64,000 bases of DNA, taken from the NCBI RefSeq assembly GCF_018595715.1, contig NZ_JAHEOJ010000024.1, positions 186,001-250,000 on the forward strand, given 5' to 3'. Made by a program: the position numbers and the translations under genes. Positions within the stretch are counted from its first letter, which is position 1; every line of letters begins with the position of its first letter. Positions 34,556 to 44,390 of the stretch are shown piece by piece. The notes under the pieces are model-generated. The model was not told the origin of the DNA. It ran no database searches and worked only from the letters and a program-made list of their open reading frames with translations. This DNA comes from Glaciecola sp. XM2 (GTDB lineage: Bacteria > Pseudomonadota > Gammaproteobacteria > Enterobacterales > Alteromonadaceae).

Positions 34556-36259
34556 CTAAGAGGAACAGCTGTAGTGAGATACCCCACCAGCATCAAAAAA
34601 CTCTTGAGGCCTCAAACGGTAGTATTTGTTTTCAACCTCTTCAGATTGTTCATCATAGGGTTGGTTCAATACCTCCAGCAACTCATGAATAAGCGCAAAA
34701 TCACCTTTCATTGCTTGTTCATAGGCTGGGACAATAAGCCATTCTCGCCACGTGAATTTGGGATTTACTTGTTTCATCTTTCGTGAAATTTTCTTAGGTT
34801 CTTCATTAGTGTTTAGAAGGTTTCGCCACTTTTTGAGCCAAGCCAACCATTGTTCGCTAAGTCCGCCTGTTGGGGTCTTGTAGAAGCTCTTAGCGAGTCT
34901 TGAGATGTCATCTGGGATCTCTGCTAGTTCACGAAAGAAAATGATGTAGTCGACAGACGTTTGTACCATTAGTTGAAGCAATTGAGTGAATAGCTCACTA
35001 TCAAACGATTCGAGTCCGAGTTTAGCTGCCCACATTTGTTCCATCTGTTCTTGCATGACTGAGGGAAATCCAAGGCGAATCTCATTTAACTTTTCTAGCG
35101 CTTCAGGGCTCGAAATGAGTAAAGGTCGCAATGCCGTGCAGAACATATCAAAGTTGGTTTTGGCAGCATTTGCCTGATTTAGGAATGAGAAGTGTCGTCC
35201 ACCACCTGTCCAGGGTTGATAAAAGGGGTCGAAGAGTTCGCAGAATCCGAAAGGACCGTAGTCCAACGTATACCCACCGCAGGCGCAATTGTCGCTATTA
35301 AAGTTGCCTTGGCAATAACCTACTCTCATCCAATGAGTGATTAGGGATGTCAATCGACGACGAAATTCAACGGCTAATAGCACTAATTTATCAGCAATTG
35401 GTAAATCATCACTAATTTCATTTTTATATTCTCTATCAATCAAGTGCAAAACAATCATTTCTAATTCTTCTAGCGCTTTGGGGTGATCATTGTTGCGAGC
35501 TCGTCGACCAAACAATTCGAGTTGTCCAACGCGCAAAAAAGAGGGGGCGACGCGTGTTGATATCGCGACAGGGTTCGATACCATCATATCCGGGTCCATG
35601 GAATTTGAACCTGCGGAGTACCAAGGGCGATTAACCCGTTCGGATTGTGATACGAAAAGACAGAGTGACCTAGATGTAGGTACTCCAAGTGCATTCATAT
35701 GTTCTTGCGCTAGGAACTCTCTGATACTTGAACGAAATACGGCCCTTCCATCTGCGCCGCGACAGTATGGCGTGGGTCCTCCCCCCTTCAGCTGCATTTC
35801 CCAGCGTTGATTATTGATCACTGTTTCAAGTACAGAGATGGCGCGTCCATCTCCATAACCATTGCCAGTTTGAAAAGGACACTGCTGCGTATATTCACTC
35901 CCATATATAGAGAGTGCATAGCCAGTAGCCCAACCGAAGGGCCGCATAGGTTCAGGCAAATTAGAGGTGTCACCGGAGAATAAACGAGTAAAACCGTCGG
36001 TAAGCGCAAGGCTCTCATCAAACCCTAATTCGCGAAAAAAACGTTCACTATGTGCCACGTATTTAGGATTGGCAATGGGTGTCGGTTTAACAGGCACATA
36101 GTGTCCAGAAAACACTTGCCGAGGCTCGTAATCGTCACCCGACTCCGTCGCTTGAGGGTCACAATTCAAATGGTCTAGTAACGAATAGTCAACCGTCTTA
36201 GCTAGCTCATCAAGGTTGGTAATGGCTACTGGGACATCATTAAGCGGCATATTGGCCAT
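34556..36259 (-). CDS. selO: SelO/YdiU family pseudokinase (protein adenylyltransferase), divergent subfamily
   Basis: SelO transfers AMP from ATP to Ser, Thr or Tyr of target proteins and protects against oxidative stress. The 567-residue protein has [32 protein letters not shown] followed by [34 protein letters not shown], the metal-binding QGNFNSDN, and [14 protein letters not shown]. It ends SCSS, as E. coli SelO does. Compared with the E. coli protein the region around the metal site is richer in Cys ([18 protein letters not shown]) and there is an insertion after DPFYQPW, so it is a divergent subfamily. Catalytic Asp and Asn appear to be kept. It stands alone between the accessory region and the exonuclease gene. 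Confidence 0.87.
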   Translation of the reverse strand: MANMPLNDVPVAITNLDELAKTVDYSLLDHLNCDPQATESGDDYEPRQVFSGHYVPVKPTPIANPKYVAHSERFFRELGFDESLALTDGFTRLFSGDTSNLPEPMRPFGWATGYALSIYGSEYTQQCPFQTGNGYGDGRAISVLETVINNQRWEMQLKGGGPTPYCRGADGRAVFRSSIREFLAQEHMNALGVPTSRSLCLFVSQSERVNRPWYSAGSNSMDPDMMVSNPVAISTRVAPSFLRVGQLELFGRRARNNDHPKALEELEMIVLHLIDREYKNEISDDLPIADKLVLLAVEFRRRLTSLITHWMRVGYCQGNFNSDNCACGGYTLDYGPFGFCELFDPFYQPWTGGGRHFSFLNQANAAKTNFDMFCTALRPLLISSPEALEKLNEIRLGFPSVMQEQMEQMWAAKLGLESFDSELFTQLLQLMVQTSVDYIIFFRELAEIPDDISRLAKSFYKTPTGGLSEQWLAWLKKWRNLLNTNEEPKKISRKMKQVNPKFTWREWLIVPAYEQAMKGDFALIHELLEVLNQPYDEQSEEVENKYYRLRPQEFFDAGGVSHYSCSS

Positions 36260-36425
36260 GAGCTTCGTTGAACCTCTTTTGAACGCAAGTTAACTGAATG
36301 CTATCACTTTCTTGGAAAGTTTTGAGCATAAAATACGACGGGAACTTCTTTATCCAACTCTATCCTTGATGTGAAGGCATAAGTTAAAGTTTTACGCCTT
36401 CAAAGTAAATCGTTGCTAACGCCAA

Positions 36426-37139
36426 TTAAGGCTCAGAGCCAGTCACCATATCATTGGTTTTTCTGCCAATGGATACTACTTGCAAAGCCCCCGTGCGGTT
36501 AAGATCTACCACCATTAATGTGTTTTTAGGATCTAAACGACTCACTTGTGCAAACCAAAGCGTAAGGGTTGCTAGCGCATCATCTAAGGCATTGTGGGCT
36601 GGTGCAGGCGGCAGGTCTAATTTATCTCTACATATTGTCAATGTCGCCTGATTTGGCGGCATTACTTTATGCTGTTTTGTTAACTCGTAGGCAGCGATTT
36701 TTAGAGTATCGAGCGTCACTACTTGCGGCAGATAACAGCCCAAATCTTTTGCCACTTTGTCGAGTAAGGCCAAATCTTTAGCACTGTTATGAAACACCCA
36801 AATATGGCTGTGAGCGAATGCCTCTAATGCCTGAAATGTTTCCCTAATATGTGAGCCTTTATCGATATCGTCTTGAACCAAGCCATGAATGACAGGGCTT
36901 TGCTCGAGGTCTACATTTGCACGAACGACTTTGTAATAAGCGCTGCTCATATCGACTTGGTTATTTATGCCGGCAACCCAACCTATAGATAGCACTTTTG
37001 AATGCTCGATATTAAGGGAGTTAAACTCTAAGTCGATGGCGAGTATCGGCATGTTTGCAATTAGCTTGTGCGCAATATGTTTTGGCAGTGGGTTAGCAAA
37101 TATGCGAGTAAGCTTTTGCAAAATGGCTCTAATGCTCAC
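36426..37139 (-). CDS. DEDDh 3'-5' exonuclease, DnaQ-like
   Basis: A DnaQ/RNase T-fold exonuclease of about 237 residues. Motif I is ILAIDLEFNSL, motif II lies in WVFHNSAKDLALLD, and motif III in APAHNALDDALATLTLW with the catalytic His and Asp. The GTG at 37137-37139 overlaps the stop of the upstream gene by one base (TAGTG), a better choice than the ATG at 37184, which lies inside the neighbour. It pairs with the CBS/nucleotidyltransferase gene; this two-gene arrangement is common in marine gammaproteobacteria. The substrate is probably nucleic acid 3' ends or short oligonucleotides. Confidence 0.88.
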   Translation of the reverse strand: MSIRAILQKLTRIFANPLPKHIAHKLIANMPILAIDLEFNSLNIEHSKVLSIGWVAGINNQVDMSSAYYKVVRANVDLEQSPVIHGLVQDDIDKGSHIRETFQALEAFAHSHIWVFHNSAKDLALLDKVAKDLGCYLPQVVTLDTLKIAAYELTKQHKVMPPNQATLTICRDKLDLPPAPAHNALDDALATLTLWFAQVSRLDPKNTLMVVDLNRTGALQVVSIGRKTNDMVTGSEP

Positions 37140-38995
37140 TAGGCAATGCCTCGAGTAAACGTATGTAATGCAGCTTTCTGACAACGCTCAATAAATTGCA
37201 AGGATGCCTTTAACTGATGGGTTTCAATACTCGATAGCTCACTAAGCGATATCAGATTGTCTGTTTTATGTTGTGTAATTTGATGCTGCCATCTCAGTCG
37301 GTTTAGGAACAACCAAATATCACGAAGACTGTCGGCGTCGTGTTGACTTAAACTTGAGGTTTGAGGGAGTTGCGACAAACGCTGTAGCGTCAAAGGCGTA
37401 CTCAGGCCGCTTTCAAGGGCATACAGTCGCGCTAAACTATTCACAATTGCCACGCCCCGTTTTTTTAGGTCGACGCCATCATCAATGCTATGACCTTCCT
37501 CAAATTCAAACTGATTAAAAAATGTTAGTGGCACCCTTGATTGATAGCACTGCTTTGCCAAAGCCAACAAAAAAAGCTGATTTTGCAAAGGGGCTTTGCG
37601 TTTGGCATGCACATCTTCAAGTAGAGTTGCATCGCCCGCTACTGCGCGCACGTCTAGATAAATATTAAAACGCATAAGTGCTTGTTCTGTGGGTTCTTGC
37701 ACCCATGCTAGCGTCTGCTCTATTGCCTGAGTGGTTGACAATCTAAGCGCAGGATTTGATGCCATAATATTGCCTGGACATAATTTAATGCCACACTTGT
37801 GCAAGCCCTCACAAACATACGCCGTCATACCTGCAAAATATTCGCTCTGCTCAAGGTTTGGTTGTGAATGAAGCAACAGGGCATTATCTTGATCAGAACC
37901 TAGATTTTGTTCCTCTCTTGCTTGAGAGCCAAATGCAATCCAACAGAAGCCCATAGGCGCTTGGCCATGTTGCTTTTCAAAAAATGAAATCAATTTACGG
38001 GTCATTAAATCGGTGGCTTGTGAAAGGACTTTTCCGGCAATATCAAAATCGCCGGGTCTTTTTGCAAAGTTCCCCATATATTGCGGAATTTTTCGACTCG
38101 TTTTAATAAGTTCCAATTCACTCTTGGCGCGAGCAAGTTCAGTGACTAAAAACTGTAAATTTCCTCCTTGTTGGCGCACTACGTCACTGCTACAGATCAT
38201 ACCTAATGGCTTATGAGAGACTTCGTCAACCACCGGCAGGTGCTGTATATGATGCTCATTTATTAACGCCAGGGCATCAAATAAAGTTTGACTGGGCACG
38301 ACTGTTATTGGGTCGTTGGTCATTATGGATTTTATAGCACTTTGCAATGGCATTTGCTCTGCCACAGCACGCACTCTAATATCTTTGTCGGTCACAATAC
38401 CGGTGAGAACTTGCTCATCGTTAACGCGTTTAGCCACTAATATCGACGATACGTTTTTTTTCGTCATGAGCTGGGCAACGTCAAAAATGGGGGCTTCTTC
38501 GGTAGTACATATCGCCGATTGTGTGAGCACATCTGAAATGGGCATGTATAACCATCTAGATTGATTTTGCGAAGCCGCGCTATTTTTTAATGTATCCGTC
38601 ACCAAGTGTTGAAAGAATTGCTGAACGCTTTGATGCTTTAAAACGTTCGACATGACAGACTGCGGCCAACAATACACTAACCCAGGCTTATCTACTGTAA
38701 TCTCTAATTTGTAGTGAACACCTTCAATGAGGCGCTTAAGGCCAAAAAAGTCAGCTTCTCCCACCTGTCTACTTTCAATGTCTGAGTCTTTCACCGAATA
38801 CTGTCCGCTTTGCACTAGAAAGACACTTTCTAGATGATCTGCTAACACAGTTTGCTTGTTGTTTTGTGTAAGATAGATGATGGTTGCATGATCGGCCAAA
38901 TATGTGACTTCGCTCGATGCAAGCAAATCAAAAGGTGCCGATGAAGAGATAAAATCACTTACTTGCTTAGGAGTGGCCGCCACAGAAATATCCAT
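37139..38995 (-). CDS. Signalling protein with cyclic-nucleotide-binding, CBS and DUF294 nucleotidyltransferase domains
   Basis: A 618-residue cytoplasmic protein. Residues about 15-130 form a cNMP-binding-like domain. Two CBS repeats follow at about 160-285 (CTTEEAPIFDVAQLMTKKNV; SIMTNDPITVVPSQTLFDAL). The DUF294 nucleotidyltransferase domain at about 335-470 holds FGSQAREEQNLGSDQDNALL, the G-S-x10-D-x-D active site. The C-terminal 140 residues match the DUF294 C-terminal helical domain. It resembles GlnD-type transferases, with nucleotide-sensing domains in place of ACT domains. The modified target is unknown. Its stop overlaps the GTG start of the exonuclease. Confidence 0.9.
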   Translation of the reverse strand: MDISVAATPKQVSDFISSSAPFDLLASSEVTYLADHATIIYLTQNNKQTVLADHLESVFLVQSGQYSVKDSDIESRQVGEADFFGLKRLIEGVHYKLEITVDKPGLVYCWPQSVMSNVLKHQSVQQFFQHLVTDTLKNSAASQNQSRWLYMPISDVLTQSAICTTEEAPIFDVAQLMTKKNVSSILVAKRVNDEQVLTGIVTDKDIRVRAVAEQMPLQSAIKSIMTNDPITVVPSQTLFDALALINEHHIQHLPVVDEVSHKPLGMICSSDVVRQQGGNLQFLVTELARAKSELELIKTSRKIPQYMGNFAKRPGDFDIAGKVLSQATDLMTRKLISFFEKQHGQAPMGFCWIAFGSQAREEQNLGSDQDNALLLHSQPNLEQSEYFAGMTAYVCEGLHKCGIKLCPGNIMASNPALRLSTTQAIEQTLAWVQEPTEQALMRFNIYLDVRAVAGDATLLEDVHAKRKAPLQNQLFLLALAKQCYQSRVPLTFFNQFEFEEGHSIDDGVDLKKRGVAIVNSLARLYALESGLSTPLTLQRLSQLPQTSSLSQHDADSLRDIWLFLNRLRWQHQITQHKTDNLISLSELSSIETHQLKASLQFIERCQKAALHTFTRGIA

Positions 38996-39080
38996 CTCTA
39001 ATAAGGGATAAAGTCAGTTTACATTGCATTAACAAGCAATCAAGTTTCAGTGGGGTATTTCAGTGGAGTATATAGTGTAG

Positions 39081-39284
39081 CTATTTCGCAATAATCGTCA
39101 CACTCTCATGCTCTTGCGAATATTCTAACACCGCCTCACCCGATAAGAGCTGGGCTTTAACGTGTTCGACTTTTTCAGCTAGCGTGTATTCAACATCACC
39201 GTAGTCGGTGCCCTCTCGAAGGACAAAGGCTTCGATGATGTTATCGAGTGTCTCAGGGGCAAGTTGCTGGTAAGGAATAATCAT
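39081..39284 (-). CDS. yheU: YheU family protein
   Basis: A 67-residue protein, [20 protein letters not shown] followed by VLREGTDYG, which is the YheU signature. The ATG at 39282-39284 overlaps the yheT stop in ATGA, so it is translated with yheT; a longer reading to 39326 would overlap yheT and is rejected. YheU is conserved next to yheT in gammaproteobacteria, but its function is unknown. It may be a small cytoplasmic partner of the YheT hydrolase. Confidence 0.9.
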   Translation of the reverse strand: MIIPYQQLAPETLDNIIEAFVLREGTDYGDVEYTLAEKVEHVKAQLLSGEAVLEYSQEHESVTIIAK

Positions 39285-40279
39285 AGATGCTCTTGAATAA
39301 ACGCAATAATACGCGTGGGTAACCAAAACTTAGGTTGCCATATATTACCGTATAAAAAGCCCACATGCCCACCTCGCTTGCTGAGCTCATATGCGACAGA
39401 TGGTGAAATCTGCTCTGGCGTTGGTATCACTCTAGCATCCATAAAGGGGTCGTCGGCGGCATGCAGAATTAAGGTTGGGACAGTAATTTTATGTAGGTCG
39501 GGCAGAGCACTGGCGCGTTGATAATAGTCTTTTGCGTCTACAAAACCATGTAACTTGGAGGTCACGTGCTCATCAAAGGCGTAAAAAGAATCTAGCTGCT
39601 CAACTTCATCTATCGACAGCGATAGGTGAGGACGCATGTCTAGCCTTTGCATTTTGGTCGATAAGGTGGCCTTCATGCTTTTTAGAAGGTGCGCCTGATA
39701 TTTTCGGGCAAAACCTTGATTGATAGCCTGTGAACTGGCAGCTAAATCAAGCGGCGCTGAAACACTTACCGCACCCTCAATTGGCAACTCCGTGTGCTCG
39801 CTTATCAGCTTTAGCAGCATATTTCCGCCAAGTGAAAAACCGATGGTAAACAAGCGTAAATCTGAAAAGGTATCACCAATCCATTGCAGCGTGTGCAAGG
39901 CATCACCTATTTCACCAGAATGATAGGCTCTGGGCGTTTGATTAATCTCACCGCTACACCCTCGAAAGTGCATAACCAGCGATGCAATACCCTGCGCTTG
40001 AAGTGCTTCTACTAAATGCAGAATATAGTGGCTGTCTTTAGAGCCTTCTAGGCCATGAAACAGCACTGCCATTGTTTTTGCGCCGTGAGGTAAATTAATG
40101 GCTAAGTCTAAGAAGTCGCCATCGGGTGTGTCTATGCGTTTTGACTTAAATGCAATTTGCGGGGCGCGAATGAAAAACTTAGGGAAAATAGTCTGTAGAT
40201 GTGCATTTGCTGCCCAAATTGGCGCATTAAACGATGAAGTGGTAATTTGCCCAAAGCGTGTTTTTGCTGCGTTGGTCAT
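39281..40279 (-). CDS. yheT: YheT family alpha/beta hydrolase
   Basis: A 332-residue alpha/beta hydrolase of the YheT/ABHD1-3 family. The nucleophile elbow GFSLGG is near residue 144, the oxyanion region is VLFHGLEGS, and the acid and His are in [15 protein letters not shown] and [10 protein letters not shown]. coli YheT is a predicted esterase of unknown substrate; human relatives act on phospholipids. The gene lies upstream of yheU with a four-base overlap and three bases downstream of the TIGR02444 gene, so the group forms one operon. Confidence 0.92.
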   Translation of the reverse strand: MTNAAKTRFGQITTSSFNAPIWAANAHLQTIFPKFFIRAPQIAFKSKRIDTPDGDFLDLAINLPHGAKTMAVLFHGLEGSKDSHYILHLVEALQAQGIASLVMHFRGCSGEINQTPRAYHSGEIGDALHTLQWIGDTFSDLRLFTIGFSLGGNMLLKLISEHTELPIEGAVSVSAPLDLAASSQAINQGFARKYQAHLLKSMKATLSTKMQRLDMRPHLSLSIDEVEQLDSFYAFDEHVTSKLHGFVDAKDYYQRASALPDLHKITVPTLILHAADDPFMDARVIPTPEQISPSVAYELSKRGGHVGFLYGNIWQPKFWLPTRIIAFIQEHL

Positions 40280-40282
40280 GGG

Positions 40283-40804
40283 CTAATTTCGCTCATTCAA
40301 GCATGCATGCTCAGCTAACTTCCTACATGCAATTAAGTCTTGTTGCGCAAGTGCTTTGTTTGTCTTGTCTCGCTTCGCATTTTCACGCGTTAGTTCACGC
40401 ATACACAAAGCCACCAATTGGTCTGATAACTGCGCGGTGTTGTCACATACACTAAGCGATAGTGTATTCGCGAACGTCACAATCTGCGCCTGTTGCAAAC
40501 GTTCTAGCTCTAACTCTTGCGCCAACGCTTCTTTGTAGAGACTTTCATCAACATGAGTCAAGCCGCGGCGCTTCGCACGGTGTTTTTTCAATTGCATATC
40601 AGACGCATTAATAGCGCTTTCCAGTTTTTGAATGTCATCAAAAGCAAGCATTTTGTTATGATTGCGCAGATACATCATCAACAGCAGTATGTTTACGTTT
40701 AGATGCATCATATCTTGCAGGTGCAAGCAGGCGTGCTTCACTTCATCGTGCTTATACACCAAGAGTGAGTAATCCCAAAAATCGCTTTGCTCGAGCTTAA
40801 ACAC
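40283..40804 (-). CDS. TIGR02444 family protein
   Basis: A protein of about 173 residues, FKLEQSDFWDYSLLVYKHDE followed by VKHACLHLQDMMHLNVNILL, the start of the TIGR02444 family (unknown function, proteobacteria). The GTG at 40802-40804 is chosen because the family starts there; the ATG at 40864 would lie inside yheS. The GTG overlaps the end of yheS by eight bases. The C-terminal half is helical and Lys/Gln-rich. It sits between yheS and yheT. Confidence 0.8.
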   Translation of the reverse strand: MFKLEQSDFWDYSLLVYKHDEVKHACLHLQDMMHLNVNILLLMMYLRNHNKMLAFDDIQKLESAINASDMQLKKHRAKRRGLTHVDESLYKEALAQELELERLQQAQIVTFANTLSLSVCDNTAQLSDQLVALCMRELTRENAKRDKTNKALAQQDLIACRKLAEHACLNERN

Positions 40805-42752
40805 GGGCCGCCTCGAGCTGCTGATCAAACTGAGCTTGAGCCTGCTCCAATGATTCTTGTGCATCTAACCATTGCATTTCAGCTTCTTCTAAATCGCCTT
40901 TTACCTGAGCTTGCTTAGCAATGAGTTCGGTCAGTACCGCCTTATTACTTGCTTCATACAGGCTTGCATCACTCATCTTCGACTCAATGCTTTGCTGCTG
41001 CTCACTCAAAGACGACATTAAGGTTTCTTGGCGCTTTATCTCATCTCTAAAAGCTTTGGTTTGTTGACGGAACTCGGCTTCTAGACGTTTCAGCACACGT
41101 TTATCAATAGTCGGCGTGGTTGACGAGGACGACGCAGACGATGATGGCATCGTTTGAGTGTCTTGTGGTTTAGCAGCACCGGCGCTGTTGGCTAACATCC
41201 ACTTTCTGTAATCATCTAAATCACCCGCAAACGCCTTTACTTGGCCATCATCAACTAAATAATAATCATCACAAACAGATGCCAGCAAATAGCGATCGTG
41301 AGACACCAATACAATGGCCCCTTCAAAGCTTTGCAGCGCATAATTTAGCGCCTGACGCATTTCGATATCTAAGTGGTTGGTCGGCTCATCTAACAGCAGT
41401 AAATTAGGTTGCTGATACACTAAAATAGCTAATACCAATCGCGCCTTTTCTCCCCCAGACATAGGCGCAACCTTGGCTAAGGCATCATCACCATGAAAAC
41501 CAAAGCCACCCAAATAGTCGCGCACCGCTTGTTCGGTCATGGTGGAGTTGAGGCGCTGTATATGATCAAAAGGTGAGGCCTGCATATCTAAGGCGTCCAC
41601 TTGGTGCTGAGCAAAATAGCCAATATGTAAACCGGCGGACGTCATATATTCGCCCGCTAATGGGGCTAAGGCACCAGACATTAACTTGATCAGGGTAGAT
41701 TTACCTGCGCCATTTTTGCCCAACAAGCCAATGCGGCTGCCCGGTACAAGATTCAAATGCACCTTATTGAGGATAGGCGTTTGCCCATAGCCTAACTGCA
41801 CCTCTTCCATCTTAATAAGCGGATTAGGTAGCTTTTTAGGCGGCTTAAATTCGAAAGAAAAACCACTAGCTTGATGTAGCGGTAAAATATCTTGCATTTT
41901 TTCAAGCTGCTTCACCCGGCTTTGTGCTTGTTTCGCCTTGCTAGCTTTTGCTTTGAAGCGCGTGATAAATGATGTTAAATGCTCGCGCTTTTTTTGCTGT
42001 TTTTCGTACTCACTGGCAGCCAGCTTAATGCGCAAAGCTCGCTGCTTTTCATAAGCTGAATAGCCGCCCGTGTAAGACATCAGTGCTTTATTTTCAAAGC
42101 TTAAGATTTGATTGGCGCAATTGTCGATAAAGGTTTTATCGTGAGAAATTAACAATAAGGTGCCCGAATATTGCTGTAGCCATGATTCTAACCAAATCAC
42201 CGCGTCTAAATCTAAGTGGTTGGTTGGCTCATCAAGTAGCAATAGATCGGAAGGGCAAAGTAGCGCCCGCGCCAGATTCAAACGCATTTGCCAACCGCCT
42301 GAAAAAGCGTGTAGCGGCTCACGCAGCTTATCTTCGGTAAACCCTAAGCCAGCAAGAATGGTGGCGGCCCTTGCCTCAATATCATAAGCTCCTGCCTGGG
42401 CAAGTTCGTCGTGTAATGACGCGATTAGGTGCCCGTCTTGCGCCTTTTCAGCTTCAAGCAATCGAGCATTGAGATGCGCTAGGCGCGCATCTCCGGCCAC
42501 CACGTACTCGAGGGCATTGAGATCACTTTGAGGAATATTTTGAGCAACGGATACTACTTGCCAGCCTTTAGGCCACTCGCAACTCCCAGCGTCGGGCGCA
42601 AACTCACCTAACAGCATGGCAAATAAGCTGGATTTACCACAGCCATTACGGCCGATGATGGCAACCTTTTGGCCGCTAAAAATATCCAAGCTAACATTTT
42701 CTAGCAGGGGTTTAATGCCCCGAAAAAGGCTTAGATCTTGCAATCTGATCAT
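40797..42752 (-). CDS. yheS: ABC-F family ATPase YheS
   Basis: A soluble ABC-F protein of about 651 residues that acts on ribosomes. Two nucleotide-binding domains are seen: Walker A GRNGCGKSS (about 35) with signature FSGGWQMRLNLARALL and LLLLDEPTNHLDLD; and GKNGAGKST with MSGGEKARLVLAI and LLLLDEPTNHLDIE. The linker between the domains is basic and helical. A Ser/Thr-rich stretch precedes the coiled C-terminal domain. The ATG at 42752 (MIRLQDLSLFRGIKPLLEN) is the family start; the ATG at 42791 adds 13 extra residues and is unlikely. No membrane helices. Confidence 0.93.
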   Translation of the reverse strand: MIRLQDLSLFRGIKPLLENVSLDIFSGQKVAIIGRNGCGKSSLFAMLLGEFAPDAGSCEWPKGWQVVSVAQNIPQSDLNALEYVVAGDARLAHLNARLLEAEKAQDGHLIASLHDELAQAGAYDIEARAATILAGLGFTEDKLREPLHAFSGGWQMRLNLARALLCPSDLLLLDEPTNHLDLDAVIWLESWLQQYSGTLLLISHDKTFIDNCANQILSFENKALMSYTGGYSAYEKQRALRIKLAASEYEKQQKKREHLTSFITRFKAKASKAKQAQSRVKQLEKMQDILPLHQASGFSFEFKPPKKLPNPLIKMEEVQLGYGQTPILNKVHLNLVPGSRIGLLGKNGAGKSTLIKLMSGALAPLAGEYMTSAGLHIGYFAQHQVDALDMQASPFDHIQRLNSTMTEQAVRDYLGGFGFHGDDALAKVAPMSGGEKARLVLAILVYQQPNLLLLDEPTNHLDIEMRQALNYALQSFEGAIVLVSHDRYLLASVCDDYYLVDDGQVKAFAGDLDDYRKWMLANSAGAAKPQDTQTMPSSSASSSSTTPTIDKRVLKRLEAEFRQQTKAFRDEIKRQETLMSSLSEQQQSIESKMSDASLYEASNKAVLTELIAKQAQVKGDLEEAEMQWLDAQESLEQAQAQFDQQLEAARV

Positions 42753-42866
42753 GATGAAAATAACGAATAAATTTGCGCGCAAGCATAGCAAATTAAAGAC
42801 TGATGATCATTACTCTTAAGTGCCGTGTATAATAAGCATCTTCTGACACGCTACGGTATATTATTA

Positions 42867-43070
42867 ATGACTGGTAAAAGTAAAAAACGATTTATTGCAG
42901 GGGCAACCTGTCCGTCTTGCAAACAACAAGACACGCTCATGTTGTACTTTGAAAACAACGTGGAAAAGCTTGCCTGCGTGAAATGTGATTACAGCGAGAG
43001 TCAGACCGACAAAGAGGTCGCAGCAGCGAGTAAGAACGATGCTGGTGTCATTGGTGTATTTAAGCCTTAA
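42867..43070 (+). CDS. yheV: YheV family zinc-ribbon protein
   Basis: A small protein of 67 residues: KKRFIAGATCPSCKQQDTLM, then ENNVEKLACVKCDYSE, ending GVIGVFKP. The two CxxC pairs make a rubredoxin-like zinc ribbon, and the pattern matches E. coli YheV. The ATG at 42867 is preferred over 42825 on family alignment. It diverges from yheS, as in E. coli where the two are neighbours. Function unknown. Confidence 0.9.
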   Translation: MTGKSKKRFIAGATCPSCKQQDTLMLYFENNVEKLACVKCDYSESQTDKEVAAASKNDAGVIGVFKP

Positions 43071-43085
43071 ACAACCTACTACACT

Positions 43086-43313
43086 TCAGTAATGAGGCGG
43101 CAACTCCACATCATCTGAGCCTTGATTGTCACTTACTTGCATGGTTTGTACTTTTTCTATCACTTTGGCTAACAAGCTTTGACAGTCTTGTAATTGCTTT
43201 TGTTGCCCGGTGACAACCTGATTCAATTGGTCGATGGTGTCTTCTTGATATGCGACCTTAATTTGTAGGCTTTCAATTTCATTCTTTAGTTCTTGCAGAT
43301 CAGCATTACTCAT
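43086..43313 (-). CDS. slyX: SlyX family protein
   Basis: A 75-residue coiled-coil protein, LKNEIESLQIKVAYQEDTID then QLNQVVTGQQKQL, ending ELPPHY. This is the complete SlyX pattern, including the conserved PPHY end. The function is unknown; it lies next to an fkpA-type gene in many enterobacteria, and here too fkpA follows after one gene. Its start lies eight bases inside the end of the WD40 lipoprotein gene. Confidence 0.93.
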   Translation of the reverse strand: MSNADLQELKNEIESLQIKVAYQEDTIDQLNQVVTGQQKQLQDCQSLLAKVIEKVQTMQVSDNQGSDDVELPPHY

Positions 43314-44295
43314 TATTCACGATTTCCCAGTATGCCAAATTACCACTACTTGCGATGGATAAGGTTTGATTGTTGTTAAAGCCCACGGCATATACCACCG
43401 CGGACTGTGGCGCAGGGCCATCACTTGGGGCGACGCGCCATTGCGTTACTTCTTTACCGGTTTGCACGTCCCAAAGCATCAGCCTTTTTGAAGGCGAACC
43501 AGTTAGCAAGTACTTACCATCACTTGAAAACTCTGCACTTGTAAAAATGATTTGCCGCTCAATAAATGAAAGCTGGCTGATGGCCTCTCCGGTTTGCACA
43601 TCCCAAATTTGTGCATCTGCATGTCCGTCTGAGGTAAACACATAGCGCGCACCTTGGTCGAGTTTGACCATCGTCACTCGATTGGTATGCCCAAATACAT
43701 GAATCACTTGGCCGGTTTCAGTGCTCCACAGATAAGCGTTGTAGTCGTTACCGCCGCTCAGTGCATATTGACCATTTGCCGATAAATCAATCGCGTTAAC
43801 GCGATTTTCACCATGCCCTAAAAACTCTAAGCGGCGCTCGGTTTGTGGTTCAAAAAACATCACCATGCCATTGGCTCTTGCTACCAAAACGCCATTTGCA
43901 TCATTGCTGATAGCGACGTCTTGAATCGTTGACTGGTCGATTCGCCAAAACCCTAATGGCTCACCTGACGCCATACTCCAAATAGCGAAAGCATCCATAT
44001 CTGAGGTCACCACAAATTGATCGTTGGGTGAAAACCGGACATTGTCAACTAAGTTGGTCGTATCGCCTTGATGCTGCCAGGTGTAGAGCAGACTATTGTC
44101 ATCTAATGAAAATACACTAATCGCACCGTTGACTTGCGACAAAACAGCGTGGCTTGCATTGGCGCTGATATCCGCTGCATAGACCCCAGATTCGGCCAAG
44201 TTAATTCGTGTGCTTGGCGTTGACTCTGGTACACTGCATCCCTGCAACAGGGCAGAAAATAGAACAAGAATAAACAAGCCTGTAAATTTAATCAT
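43306..44295 (-). CDS. WD40-repeat lipoprotein
   Basis: A 329-residue protein with a lipoprotein signal (LFILVLFSALLQGCSVPES, lipobox LQGC near residue 20). About six or seven WD40-type blades follow, for example VNAIDLSANGQYALSGGNDY then NAYLWSTETG, and FSSDGKYLLTGSPSKRLMLW. It is probably a periplasmic-facing propeller scaffold. Gammaproteobacterial homologues sit between slyX and fkpA but their job is unknown. It overlaps slyX by eight bases and diverges from fkpA. Confidence 0.87.
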   Translation of the reverse strand: MIKFTGLFILVLFSALLQGCSVPESTPSTRINLAESGVYAADISANASHAVLSQVNGAISVFSLDDNSLLYTWQHQGDTTNLVDNVRFSPNDQFVVTSDMDAFAIWSMASGEPLGFWRIDQSTIQDVAISNDANGVLVARANGMVMFFEPQTERRLEFLGHGENRVNAIDLSANGQYALSGGNDYNAYLWSTETGQVIHVFGHTNRVTMVKLDQGARYVFTSDGHADAQIWDVQTGEAISQLSFIERQIIFTSAEFSSDGKYLLTGSPSKRLMLWDVQTGKEVTQWRVAPSDGPAPQSAVVYAVGFNNNQTLSIASSGNLAYWEIVNNE

Positions 44296-44390
44296 AAGCT
44301 GATGGCTTTACTTTTATTGGCAGGTGATTAACATAGGGCGAGTATATCCTATGCAAGCAATTACAATCCAACGATCTAGTGGAGATTAAT

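Noticed and set aside
37139-37184. Longer N-terminus of the DnaQ-like exonuclease starting at the ATG at 37184
   Set aside because: It would overlap the upstream gene by 46 bases, and the extra residues are not family-like; the GTG in TAGTG fits better.
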